Below are positions 23,301 through 33,000 of a stretch of DNA of 64,000 bases, in pieces (position 1 is the first letter of the stretch; every line of letters starts with the position of its first letter). The DNA comes from Daphnia carinata. Taxonomy: Eukaryota > Arthropoda > Branchiopoda > Diplostraca > Daphniidae. Under the pieces are notes generated by a model. It ran no database searches and was not told the DNA's origin. It saw only the letters and a program-made list of their open reading frames with translations. Made by a program: the position numbers and the translations under genes. The stretch is from the NCBI RefSeq assembly GCF_022539665.2, contig NC_081333.1:12956971-13020970 (forward strand). The letters run 5' to 3'.

Positions 23301-24914
23301 CCCAGAAGAAAGTCAAAGGTAGTCTCCTTTTGTCGAAACATCCTTTGTGTTTACCTCTTCATTGTTGTTTGTTTGACGTGACAGCATTGGAAGCCCAGTT
23401 GGAGAGCGAACATGAAGAAAGAACACTTTTGGTCAGAGAAAAACATGAACTGGAACGCCAGCTGCTGTCTATGGCTCAGCACGCAGCGCATGCCGCAGAC
23501 GACGACACCATCCAGAAGCTGAAACGTGACCTGAAACGCACCAAAGCCCTCTTGAAAGACGCACACAGCCAGCTGGAACGATGCAGATCGGAAACGCCGA
23601 GCAAAGTCTTGCTCAGGCAGCTGAAAAATTAGCTGGAAGATTCGGAATTTGCTCGCACGGCTGCTGTCAAGGGACGCCAACATGCCGAGCAAGAATTGCT
23701 CGAAGCCCAACAGCAACTGGATGAGGCATTGAGGTTGCGTGGTGAGACCGAAGACAAGTATTTGAGCTGTAACAGAGAACGCAGCAATTATCAGAGTCAA
23801 GTAAGTCGCATTTGCAGTCCAGGTCAGTTTTTGTTTTATATCTAACATCTCGTGTTTTAGGTGGACGACTTGGAGGTGGAATTGAACGAAGTCATGCGCA
23901 AGTACAAGGCCGCGGTAGCCCAGCTTACCGTTGATCAAATCACCCTTCAGGACCAGACTGCTCAATTGATGAGTCTGGAACACGAAAAATCTGCATTGAA
24001 AGAACAGGTATGACCAGCTTTCATCGTGCAAAAAACCAGCATTTAAAAAAAAATTGTAATAATTCAACAGGTGGCTGAACTGAGCGCAAGGCTCGAATGC
24101 ATGGAGATCGACACAAAGTCCGTCCATACACAAAAACGTATGGAATTGAAAGTCAAAGAACTGGAATCAAGAGTGGAACTGGAACAGACGTCCAAGTCAC
24201 GATTGGAGGTATGTCGTGTTTATTTAAAAAAAACGTTGATGATATCCCGTTAATTGACATTGTTTTTTAGACGCAAGTTTCACGACTCAAAGAGATGCTG
24301 GATAAGAGCAACCTGGAACTCGATTCGCTCCGTTGCAAGGAGCAACTGTCACAAGAAAGCAGTAAACGCCTGCAGCGTCAGTTGCGTGATGTCCGCGAAG
24401 AATTGACGGGATCAGAACAGCGTGATGCCGACACGTCGCAGCAATTGCGAGAACTCGAGCAACGCATCGAATTGCTGGAATCAGAGAACGCCACATTGGT
24501 TAAGGATTTATCGCTGGCCCTGCGCCGAATCGAAGACCTTCAAGTCGCCATGCAAGGCGAAATGGACACGTCAGATTCGGATCAAGATCCGCACTCTGCC
24601 GAAAGGTGAGTCCATTCTCATTATTTCAATCGGAAATATCGTTTGACAAAAGAATATCTTTAGCGATAGCGATGACGATTCGGACACGTCGTTCAACACA
24701 TTCCTCAGTCAACGCAAGTATGGCAGCACTTCGGGTGTCAGTTCGGCCTCGGATGCGCGCCGTCAATCGCCTACCGGTCTCGACAGTCCGTCCAGTAGCC
24801 GCGTCGATCTGACGTAAGACATAAAGGATGCATTGTCTTTACATCCGGTTTTATTGTTCCATTTGTTTTTGCAGGCTGACGCTGGATAAGCAAGAAGACG
24901 AATCTGTGGCATAA
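8331..24914 (+). CDS. Mhcl: Unconventional myosin XVIII (PDZ-containing long form)
   Basis: Exons: 8331-9424, 9516-9699, 10312-10446, 15296-15664, 15730-16402, 16469-17535, 17596-17742, 17809-18042, 19628-19756, 19829-19972, 20046-20135, 21672-21791, 21853-22401, 22945-23094, 23153-23318, 23385-23800, 23861-24007, 24071-24208, 24271-24605, 24664-24813, 24875-24914; about 2158 codons. The start MFSFMKKDK matches the MYO18A N terminus. The PDZ domain begins near residue 333 ([10 protein letters not shown]). The motor domain starts near 480 with P-loop GRSGSGKT at about 635 and a switch II-like DTPGFQNP instead of DIxGFE. The neck is [16 protein letters not shown], followed by a long coiled coil and an acidic Ser/Asp-rich end. 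Myosin XVIII motors bind actin but have little or no ATPase activity and act as actin scaffolds. An in-frame TAG at 23630-23632 interrupts the coiled coil. The donor after 16402 is non-canonical (GA), and that after 23094 is GC. Confidence 0.88.
10447..12737 (+). other. Myosin intron between the PDZ exons and alternative exon B
   Basis: No coding exon was found. It contains a (GT)n run near 10805-10818, several long T runs, and a tRNA-like SINE candidate at about 12360-12505. Other large myosin introns without exons are 13923-15295, 18043-18852, 20136-20770 and 22402-22944. Confidence 0.5.
12360..12505 (-). repeat. Candidate tRNA-derived SINE
   Basis: Read on the minus strand, the block starts GGGGCAGAGTGGCTAACGG, which resembles a pol III A box in a tRNA-like head. 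It continues into GC-rich sequence unlike the surrounding AT-rich intron, and the head abuts a homopolymer run. No convincing B box was seen, so the assignment is tentative. Confidence 0.25.
12738..13922 (+). CDS. Mhcl: Myosin XVIII alternative first coding exon B (PDZ-less isoform)
   Basis: An open exon of 395 codons starts at ATG 12738 ([10 protein letters not shown]) and ends at a GAG|GTAGTT donor in phase 0. That is exactly the phase needed to splice to the motor exon at 15296 ([13 protein letters not shown]). It encodes a Ser/Thr/Pro/Arg-rich disordered region with many SP/TP sites and no PDZ. Vertebrate MYO18A also has an isoform lacking the PDZ domain through alternative promoter use, which supports this reading. 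It could also be a cassette exon, but no acceptor is visible close upstream of the ATG. Confidence 0.6.
18853..19500 (+). CDS. Mhcl: Myosin XVIII alternative first exon C (motorless isoform)
   Basis: 216 codons from ATG 18853 (MRISNSVHR) to SKTSNE followed by a GTATTT donor at 19501, phase 0. This joins in frame to the neck exon at 19628 ([13 protein letters not shown]). The product would lack the whole motor and start with a disordered region (Ser-rich, then an acidic run EEEEED) followed by the neck and coiled coil. The upstream region 18480-18850 is GC- and G-run-rich with no clear TATA box. A cassette-exon role is possible, because its phase also fits exon 17809-18042. Confidence 0.55.
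20414..20421 (+). promoter_or_regulatory. TATA box of an internal myosin promoter
   Basis: TATAAATA in a CTATAAATAG context lies 358 bp upstream of the ATG of alternative exon D. It is the clearest core-promoter motif inside the myosin gene and supports a separate transcript for the tail. Confidence 0.5.
20772..21461 (+). CDS. Mhcl: Myosin XVIII alternative first exon D (tail-only isoform)
   Basis: 230 codons from ATG 20772 ([16 protein letters not shown]) to DLNDYDE with a GTCATT donor, phase 0, joining to the coiled-coil exon at 21672 ([13 protein letters not shown]). The exon encodes a Ser/Arg-rich low-complexity region with short segments such as [18 protein letters not shown] that may be helical. 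The resulting protein would be coiled coil only, without motor or neck. A TATA box at 20414 and GC-rich codon use like the neighbouring exons support it being real coding sequence. Confidence 0.58.
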
Positions 24915-25558
24915 AACATCGTTCTATTAACTTTAATATCATAATATGGAATTATTTAGTTATCTCTTTCCCTTCTCTTTCCCTAACTGCCTTTTCCAAT
25001 TAGCGTTTACATTTGTATATATATATAATTAATAATTATTCGATAAGACAACACGTTCTTCCCCTTCTCCGCCTTGATTAGTTTCATCGTTGATAGATTA
25101 ACTTTGTTGGTCTTGTCCTTTCCCCCCCTTTTTTTCCTTTAACTCTCTCACCCCACTTGTTGCTCCAAGCATTTTTCTCTTTATCAACTAGCTGCCAATC
25201 AGCAATTCTGCCCTTCTTCCTTGCACACCCGTATGATTTAATTGATCCGTGTATGATAGAACTTGCTCATACAAAAACAAATTAATATAACGAATACCCT
25301 CCCCCCACAAAATCCCGTTCTCTGTCCGCCCGTGTACGGAACCAAGAGAAATACAAACCCAATTCTAATATCTTTGGTGCTCTTCCTGTACAAAATCGAT
25401 CGACAGGTAAAAATTTGATGAGAAATCTCTTCATCAAATATGCCGTGGACGTGTGTTCTGGAACGGCGGATGAACGTCATGACAACGATGGAAACACATC
25501 AAACCATTGCCACAACAAACCTGATTTCATTTACGATCCTTTGGTTTAACATAACTCT
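24915..25558 (+). other. Myosin 3' UTR and spacer
   Basis: AT- and CT-rich sequence after the myosin stop, without an open frame of interest. It runs to the promoter of the first fatty-acid-binding-protein gene. Confidence 0.5.
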
Positions 25559-25565
25559 TATAAAT
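25559..25565 (+). promoter_or_regulatory. TATA box of FABP gene 1
   Basis: TATAAAT lies 69 bp upstream of the start codon at 25628. Confidence 0.6.
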
Positions 25566-25627
25566 GTGAGTAGCTTCCTGTTTAGATCAGTCTGCAACTT
25601 GACGAAGACAAGCCATCTACAAAGAAA

Positions 25628-26216
25628 ATGTCGGCCGGTCAGCATTTTGTTGGAAAGTACCAAATGATCAGTCAAGAGAACTTGGATGAATATCTCAAAG
25701 CTATAGGTATTTGTATTTTTAAATTTTAATTGTTTTCAACCTTTTCATTTGGCTTTTTGTTGGGGGTAGGTGTCAACGTTCCAATGAGATCCATGGCCGC
25801 CAGTGTCAAGGCCCACATTGAATGCGCTATCGTAGATGAGGTGTGGCACCTGACGATTCACACCGGCACCCGCGACGTCACAATCAAATTCAAGTTGGGC
25901 GTCGAACAAGATATGCATACACCTGATGGTCGCCAAATTAAGGTAAAAATAAATACATTTAATATATTTGAACTTGATTCTGATATCTATCTTAGGCTAC
26001 GTACAATCTCGATGGAGATAAATTAATTGCCAAAGAGTTTTGGGGTGACAAGGAAGCTGTTATCATCCACGAGGTAGACGGGGACGATTGGACAGCGGTA
26101 ATGTTGAACACGATGGTTTAAATAATAAAAATGAATATTCATATTTGTCCATTTAATTTGAATAGACGATGACCTGCGGTGATGTCCGTTGCACTCGTCG
26201 TTTTAAACGCGAATAA
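25628..26216 (+). CDS. Fatty-acid-binding protein 1
   Basis: Four exons: 25628-25706, 25770-25942, 25996-26097, 26166-26216; 134 residues, the usual size of the intracellular lipid-binding protein (FABP/CRABP) family. FABPs form a ten-stranded beta barrel that carries fatty acids or retinoids in the cytosol. Visible family features are the N-terminal [19 protein letters not shown] helix-turn region, the TPDGRQIK turn, the GDDW segment, and the C-terminal [14 protein letters not shown] strand. The anchoring Arg-x-Tyr motif is Arg-x-Phe here. The four-exon pattern equals that of paralogs 2, 4, 5 and 6. An AATAAA overlaps the stop codon. Confidence 0.88.
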
Positions 26217-26577
26217 AACGGCCGGTTTATGTGTCAAAATCCGACAAACTGTTGTCCTATTTTGCATAAACTCACAACTTCACCTCGTTGTTGCTTTCTA
26301 TATTGATCTGATCAAAGAAAAAAAAAATACACGTATTGATTCACCGACATTGTGCTCGATACTGGAGGAGTTTTCAGCTCTGACGGTGTTAATAAATAAT
26401 GATCTGAATTGTTTGTCTAGCTGTTGTTGCTAAACAACACAGGATTCAGCGATGATCCGATCGTTTACGTCGATAATCTTCCTGTACTGTGGTTAAATTG
26501 TACACACATGCGAGTGGAGGAGACAGTTGACTGTCACCTGAGCAGCACACATCATCACAACGAACATTCTTCGTACG

Positions 26578-27269
26578 ATGCAAGATCACGACCATAAACG
26601 ATCGGCTTTCATGGCTCAGGTAGTCGGGAAATATTATCTCGTTAGCCAGGAAAATTTCGAAGAGTATCTTAAAGCCATTGGTAAGTTATATTGTAACCAG
26701 ATCCTGTATGTAAAAAACGTATTATGTCATTGTTCGTATAATGAAATACTTTGTAAACAGGACTCAGTATGGCAAAACGGGCTGTTGCCATAAGCCAAGT
26801 GCCTCGTGTCGATTGTCAAATTGATGGCGATGAGTGGACGGTGCGATTGAGAGGAATGAGCAAAGATTCAGATTTCACGTTTCGACTCGGCGTCCAAATA
26901 AAACGAGTCGCCGCTGACGGGCGGCACGTCACTGTAAGATATTCGAGAACTGTTCAACCATCTTGTTTGACCAACTAATGGGTTTGTGTGGTTTGTCAGG
27001 ATGTTTTCGATCTGCAAGAAAGTGACAAGATTAAATTGATTCAAAAGGAAACTTGGGGTAATGGCCATGAAACCACGATTGTGCATGACTTTGACGGTGA
27101 TGACTGGACAATGGTAAACATGTTTATTAAATCACTTTAGTAATTATCTATGTAGACACACGGATGTTGATTATCGTAAACGATTTTTTTCCGGTTTCCC
27201 TTTCATTGGTGGACACAGACGATCGTGTTTGGCGATGTCACTTGCGTTCGTCATTTCCGCCGTGAGTAA
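26578..27269 (+). CDS. Fatty-acid-binding protein 2
   Basis: Exons 26578-26680, 26761-26933, 27000-27113, 27219-27269; 146 residues. It is slightly longer than its paralogs because of an N-terminal extension (MQDHDHKRSAF); an internal ATG at 26611 (MAQVVGKYYLVSQENF) would give the standard length and could be the true start. Shared features are the EYLKAIG helix, FRLGVQ, the AADGRHV turn, FDGDDWT and the C-terminal FGDVTCVRHFRRE. The anchoring motif is Arg-x-Phe. It is closest in layout and sequence to FABP 1, 360 bp upstream. No TATA box was seen. Confidence 0.85.
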
Positions 27270-27620
27270 TGCAAACACTTATAGTCGGCGTAGGTAAAAG
27301 AAACATTCTTTCTAAATTATATCAGAACATGACTTATTGTGTTTGCAAATAACTGTTAGATTTGTTGCTACATACTGTCAGTATTCTTACGACTCTGAGT
27401 CTCACGTCTACATAACGTGTCTTTTTTTGAAAACTGCTCTTCTTTTGTTTACAATTTCCTTCGGTTGATTTTATCCTGCACTGCCATCTAGAGACAATAC
27501 ATCCATTAATTTAGGCATCATTCCTTTTTGCTGCTTATTAACTAGCGCGCTAGATACTGCAGCCTTAAAAGTAGGTTCGATAGACATTTTAAGTCCGACA
27601 AAATAATTAGCCCGACTTTT
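27270..27620. other. Spacer, no gene seen
   Basis: AT-rich sequence between FABP 2 and the left arm of the palindrome. Confidence 0.5.
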
Positions 27621-27875
27621 TATGGCAATCGTTTTATATGACAATTATGGCAATCCGTTATGGCAATCCGTTTTACATAAAAAAAAAAAAAAATGGCGGA
27701 AAAAAAAATCGCGAAAAAAAAAAATCGCACTTTTTTCTTTTTTTCCGACACGTAGCCATCTACCGCTCAGACTCATTATTACTGGCGTAGGCAATTTCAG
27801 TCCATTGGATGCCATTCGCAGTTTGTTCAGTAGCGTGGATGGAGAATAACGCGTGGCTGGAGGAACAATTGAAAA

Positions 27876-28608
27876 ATGGATAAGATAATACAACAAAAGG
27901 ATGGTAAGTATAAACATTATTATATTGGTTTTCAATTATTAATTATTCTTTATTAGATCAAATTATGAAGCTGCAGGCCCAATTATTGGAACAACACAAA
28001 ATATTAGATAACAGCAATGCTAAGGATGGTAAGGCCTAATACGTAATGATTCTATTTATTTGCTTTTATTCATTTGTGTTTTGTAGCTCAAATTTTGAGT
28101 CTACAAGGTCAGCTAGGGGAAAAGAACAAATTGGAACGGAACAGTTTCCAAACAGTGAAGGAGGTTTTTCCAAACTCAAACCTAACTGAACATGAGGATG
28201 AATTGGCATTAGGTGAACACAGTCAGGTACCTAAACTTTTCAAATAAGAATTCAAAATAAGTATAGAATTTTAACAAACAATTATTTATTGTTTAGTTAT
28301 TCAGTCTACCACCTGACAGTGTGTTAAATTTAAATTCTGTTAGTGCTGCACAAAAAGAATCGTTAGTAATAAGCCCATGCAGTGAAGGAAGTGAACAATT
28401 GTGGGACTGTATTTGGGCTGAAAATGGGTGTGGTACGGAAACCCAGAAATGGCACAAGTTCAACATGAAACATGGATTAGGTACTTTTCGGTTTTATTGC
28501 TATTGAAAAAAGTATTTTTAATGCTATTATTTTGCATTCACAGAATTTAATGGGGGATCAAATCAAGTCTGGAAGTGTTACAGGATGGAAGAGTCAGCCT
28601 ACAGATGA
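27876..28608 (+). CDS. Unidentified small repeated gene, intact copy
   Basis: Five short exons with good splice sites and phases: 27876-27903, 27957-28027, 28087-28226, 28297-28480, 28544-28608; about 162 residues. The N-terminal part is a short coiled coil (QQKDDQIMKLQAQLLEQHK). The C-terminal part has a Cys/Trp-spaced region (LWDCIWAENGCGTETQKW, then VWKCYRMEES) that may bind a metal, but no named domain is recognised. The same exons recur on the minus strand in the right arm and in the third copy at 37580-38305, both broken by stops, which makes this the only intact copy in the window. It may be a host gene carried by the duplication or a protein of the repeat itself. Confidence 0.4.
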
Positions 28609-29341
28609 AAAAACACTGAGAGTGCATTACCATTAAGGTATGAGGTAAAGCAATAGAGTATGCACATTGTCTAATGAGAAGTACCATCTTGTGTTAATAA
28701 ATCCAGTACAACAGCAATCCTTTATAGTTCTGTCACAGCTAGAAACCTCAAATAATTCTGCTTCTCTGTCTAAAGAACAACTTGTCCTTTACGTTCAGAG
28801 TGTTGGGGAAACTGGGTACTTAAATGGCCCTAAAGATGTTTTAATTTTGCTGCCATTGCAGAGATGAACATCATACATGGACTCTTTAGGTGTGAAAGGA
28901 TTTTTCTTCAAATAATTTTGAATTTATGACGAAGAATTTCTCCTCCTTTTTGCCAACCAGGTCTAATCTACCAAAAAAAATTTTATCCAATAGGAAAGGA
29001 TTTTCATGTACTGGGAACACAACTATCAACAATGCAACATTGTACAGGTGCTAGTTTATCATTCAAGAGCCTTATACAATGATGTTAATCTGCAATTTGT
29101 ATGTCCTTCCCCAAGCTTCCACCAGAAGTTGAATCTATGAGTCATGTAAGTTACATGATCAACAGTTGATATGTTTAACGGTGTTGTTTTTCTTTTCTCA
29201 ATATAGGTTAATAGTAACATTGGATCTGAAAAAATTCTTGGTTGGGGCAAGACACTGAATAAATTGTATTGATTGGATGGATGACATGACATTTCTATAC
29301 TTAATTCGGATTCCCCAGACGGTATTTGATATTAAAAAAAT
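28609..29341 (+). other. Downstream part of the arm unit, with conserved reading stretch
   Basis: The segment near 28740-28840 reads SNNSASLSKEQLVLYVQSVG and continues ETGYLNGPKDV. The third copy at 37300-37494 keeps this stretch with few changes, whereas surrounding bases differ more. That suggests a real exon whose gene connection is unclear. The rest (28870-29341) has no continuous frame on the plus strand. Confidence 0.3.
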
Positions 29342-29760
29342 TGAAGTGCATATCTGGGCTCCCTTCTTTTCTGAAGCCCCGTTTCCCCTTGACTCGTAAT
29401 AAGCCCGTAGGGGGTCATGCCCCTACTGTACGGTATATATAAAAACAACATATACCGAGGTTTGGAGGGCTCTGGCCGGAAAGGGGACGTGGGGTGCCGC
29501 TTAGTCCGATGATGTGTTCACGGAGGGCGATGTGGCTACCCACAAATCCGAACTAAAGGTTAATCGCTCCTGTAAAAATGTTCCAAATCTTCAGCTCTTC
29601 TTCCGGCTTCTCTTAGCCAATCACCGGGTAATCTCCCCGGTGGGTCAACAAGGCAGTGTCTCCCCCTGCCTGGGTTGACGGCAACTTTGAAAGGGCTATT
29701 ATGCCTTTTTAAAGTTGCAAAAATAATTGTAATGTGCAGAGAATTGTCAATAAAATTTTT
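29342..29760 (+). other. Hairpin-rich module of the repeat unit
   Basis: At least three perfect inverted repeats occur in order: GTAGGGG (29407-29413) with CCCCTAC (29420-29426); CGGTATAT (29431-29438) with ATATACCG (29450-29457); and CACCGGG (29622-29628) with CCCGGTG (29636-29642). The module is GC-rich compared with its AT-rich flanks and is present in both arms. A 68-bp piece occurs again at 36457-36524. It could be a structured RNA 3' end of a non-autonomous retroelement; no coding frame is seen. Confidence 0.4.
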
Positions 29761-30038
29761 TTTATAAAATATTTTATCCAAAATTTGTTTCTTTCATTGT
29801 CTGTGTTAGCTGTGTTCACACATTACATTTATCAACTTTTTTTTTTTTCTTTGCATTGTTTGTTTTTGTCACCTTTGATGCCTTGATGGTAAGCATTGTT
29901 TCCATTGGTTTATCGTTTATATGTAAGTATTCAATTATTATTTATTACACTCTTTGAATTTTTCCACTTAGATTCAAGGAACAACATGTAATATCTGGAT
30001 ATTTTTTCTGAAGTAATTTTGTATTGTATTTTGTTTTA

Positions 30039-30110
30039 CTCATATGGGAACCGATCCTTAGACATTCAGCGTGCAACGCCGATGCTCTAACATTGAGCCA
30101 CGAGATTTAT
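30039..30110 (-). repeat. tRNA-like sequence in the palindrome loop (minus)
   Basis: Read on the minus strand it contains TGGCTCAATGTTAGAGCATC, like a tRNA A box/D arm. A degraded B box GGATCGGTTCCC follows. No closed acceptor stem is visible, so it is a tRNA-derived SINE head or pseudo-tRNA. Confidence 0.45.
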
Positions 30111-30389
30111 CTAGATATTTTGTTATCGCATATTATATGTTATCGTCTAGGATGTTTATGCAGTCTTTCACAACTATATGTTTATCTTTCTATTTCTTTC
30201 ATAAGGTTCATAGCTCTGATAGACATATCAGTTGCGATAGACTGTTAAACATCTGGGATCAAACATATATATGTGTTAAAAAATATCTAGATCAAATGTA
30301 GAAGAGTATATTGCAGAATCGCATTTCATTTTTATTCTAAGTGTAAATGCAAGTCCACAAGTAACTAGAAAAAAGCCAACTTAATATCA

Positions 30390-30447
30390 CATGATTCATG
30401 GCTCATTGGTAGAGCATCGGTGGAAAACATCCAGGGTTCGATCCCTA
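30390..30447 (+). repeat. tRNA-like sequence in the palindrome loop (plus)
   Basis: It contains TGGCTCATTGGTAGAGCATC (A box/D arm) and AGGGTTCGATCCCT (B box and T arm with a paired AGGG/CCCT stem). The acceptor ends do not pair. It is the inverted partner of the element at 30039-30110 and likely a SINE head. The loop between the arms (29944-30448) holds nothing else recognisable. Confidence 0.5.
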
Positions 30448-31776
30448 TAATAATAATTGAATACTTACAGATAAACGACAAACCAATGGAAACAATGCTT
30501 ACCGTCAAAGGTGACAAAAACAAACAATGCAAAGAAAAAAAAAAAAGTTGATAAATGTAATGTGTGAACACAGCTAACACAGACAATGAAAGAAACAAAT
30601 TTTGGATAAAATATTTTATAAAAAAAATTTTATTGACAATTCTCTGCACATTACAATTATTTTTGCAACTTTAAAAAGGCATAATAGCCCTTTCAAAAGT
30701 TGCCGTCAACCCAGGCAGGGGGAGACACTGCCTTGTTGACCCACCGGGGAGATTACCCGGTGATTGGCTAAGAGAAGCCGGAAGAAGAGCTGAAGATTTG
30801 GAACATTTTTACAGGAGCGATTAACCTTTAGTTCGGATTTGTGGGTAGCCACATCGCCCTCCGTGAACACATCATCGGACTAAGCGGCACCCCACGTCCC
30901 CTTTCCGGCCAGAGCCCTCCAAACCTCGGTATATGTTGTTTTTATATATACCGTACAGTAGGGGCATGACCCCCTACGGGCTTATTACGAGTCAAGGGGA
31001 AACGGGGCTTCAGAAAAGAAGGGAGCCCAGATATGCACTTCAATTTTTTTAATATCAAATACCGTCTGGGGAATCCGAATTAAGTATAGAAATGTCATGT
31101 CATCCATCCAATCAATACAATTTATTCAGTGTCTTGCCCCAACCAAGAATTTTTTCAGATCCAATGTTACTATTAACCTATATTGAGAAAAGAAAAACAA
31201 CACCGTTAAACATATCAACTGTTGATCATGTAACTTACATGACTCATAGATTCAACTTCTGGTGGAAGCTTGGGGAAGGACATACAAATTGCAGATTAAC
31301 ATCATTGTATAAGGCTCTTGAATGATAAACTAGCACCTGTACAATGTTGCATTGTTGATAGTTGTGTTCCCAGTACATGAAAATCCTTTCCTATTGGATA
31401 AAATTTTTTTTGGTAGATTAGACCTGGTTGGCAAAAAGGAGGAGAAATTCTTCGTCATAAATTCAAAATTATTTGAAGAAAAATCCTTTCACACCTAAAG
31501 AGTCCATGTATGATGTTCATCTCTGCAATGGCAGCAAAATTAAAACATCTTTAGGGCCATTTAAGTACCCAGTTTCCCCAACACTCTGAACGTAAAGGAC
31601 AAGTTGTTCTTTAGACAGAGAAGCAGAATTATTTGAGGTTTCTAGCTGTGACAGAACTATAAAGGATTGCTGTTGTACTGGATTTATTAACACAAGATGG
31701 TACTTCTCATTAGACAATGTGCATACTCTATTGCTTTACCTCATACCTTAATGGTAATGCACTCTCAGTGTTTTTT

Positions 31777-32800
31777 CATCTGTAGGCTGACTCTTCCATC
31801 CTGTAACACTTCCAGACTTGATTTGATCCCCCATTAAATTCTGTGAATGCAAAATAATAGCATTAAAAATACTTTTTCAATAGACATAAAACCGAAAAGT
31901 ACCTAATCCATGTTTCATGTTGAACTTGTGCCATATCTTGGTTTCCGTACCACACCCATTTTCGGCCCAAATACGGTCCCACAATTGTTCACTTCCTTCA
32001 CTGCATGGGCTTATTACTAACGATTCTTTTTGTGCAGCACTAACAGAATTTAAATTTAACACACTGTCAGGTGGTAGACTGAATAACTAAACAATAAATA
32101 ATTGTTTGTTAAAATTCTATACTTATTTTGAATTCTTATTTGAAAAGTTTAGGTACCTGACTGTGTTCGCCTAACGCCAACTCATCCTCACGTTCACTTA
32201 GGTTTGAGTTTGGAAAAACCTCCTTCACTGTTTGGAAACTGTTCTGTTCCAATTTATTCTTTTCCCCTAGCTGTGCTGGTAGACTCAAAATTTGAGCTTC
32301 AAAACACAAATGAATAAAAGCAAATAAATAGAATCATTACGTATTAGGCCTTACCATCCTTAGCTTTGCTGTTATCTAATATTTAGTGTTGTTCCAATAA
32401 TTGGGCCTGCAGCTTCATAATTTGATCTAATAAACAATAATTAATAATTGAAAACCAATATAATAATGTTTTTACTTACTTACATGCCAACTCATCCTCA
32501 CGTTCAGTTAGGGATGAGTTTGGAAAACCTCCTTCACTGTTTTGAAAGTGTCCATTCTAATTTGTTATTTTCCAGTAACTGAGCTTGTAGACACAAAGTT
32601 TGAGCTAAAAAACACAAATGAATAAAAGAACACAAATACAATCATTTCATATTACCATCCTTAGTTTTGTTGTCATCTAAGATTCTGTGCTGTTGAAAAA
32701 TTGAGCCATATAATTTGATCTAATAAACAATAATTAATAATTGAAAACTAATAAAATAATGTTTATACTTACCATCCTTATCTTTTATTATCTTATCCAT
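31777..32800 (-). pseudogene. Right-arm copy of the unidentified small gene, broken
   Basis: This minus-strand counterpart of 27876-28608 starts with ATG at 32800 and has the matching stop at 31777-31779. Exons 2-3 occur twice. In the version at about 32190-32440 a Lys codon of the intact copy has become TAA (within AACACTAAATATT). In the version at about 32480-32740 a deletion shifts the frame (ATTATATGGCTC). Exons 4 and 5 remain nearly identical to the intact copy. Confidence 0.5.
32190..32740 (-). repeat. Internal tandem duplication of exons 2-3
   Basis: Two adjacent, diverged blocks of about 260 bp: each has the sequence of exon 3 (CCAACTCATCCTCACGTTCA...), an intron, and exon 2 ending at the TTTGATCTAATAAACAATAA motif. 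The left arm and the third copy have only one block. The second block is closer to the third copy (CAGCACAGAAT, AACAAAACTAAG) than to the left arm. Confidence 0.6.
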
Positions 32801-33000
32801 TTTTAAATATTTTTCTCCAGCCACGAGTTTTTCTCCAGCCACGCTACTCCATTAACTGCTAATGGGATACAATTAACTCAAATTGCTTACATGCCTGTAA
32901 TAACGAAACCGACTGATAGATGGCTACGGGTAGAAAAAAGAGAAAAAAGTACGATTTTTTTTTTTTTTTATGTAAAACGGATTGCCATACAAAACGGAAT

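Larger units (their letters stand above)
27640..29943 (+). repeat. Left arm of large palindrome
   Basis: This stretch is matched in reverse complement by 30449-33000. The match runs from ATGGCAATCCGTTTTAC near 27660 to the GTATTCAATTATTATT end near 29943. Long blocks compared by eye (for example 29560-29900 against 30480-30840) differ only at isolated bases, such as one extra T in the AACTTTTGAAAG stretch of the right arm. The arm contains the small gene at 27876-28608 and the hairpin-rich module at 29342-29760. Confidence 0.85.
30449..33000 (-). repeat. Right arm of large palindrome
   Basis: Reverse complement of 27640-29943, about 250 bp longer because one block of the small gene (exons 2 and 3 with introns) is duplicated in it. 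It ends with GTAAAACGGATTGCCAT near 32970-32985. Confidence 0.85.

Noticed and set aside
23351-24133. 260-codon minus-strand frame
   Set aside because: Antisense of the coiled-coil exons (reversed GAR/CAR give Phe and Leu); it spans real introns on the plus strand.
30390-30447. Functional tRNA gene
   Set aside because: D and T arms are recognisable but the acceptor ends do not pair and no clear anticodon stem forms.
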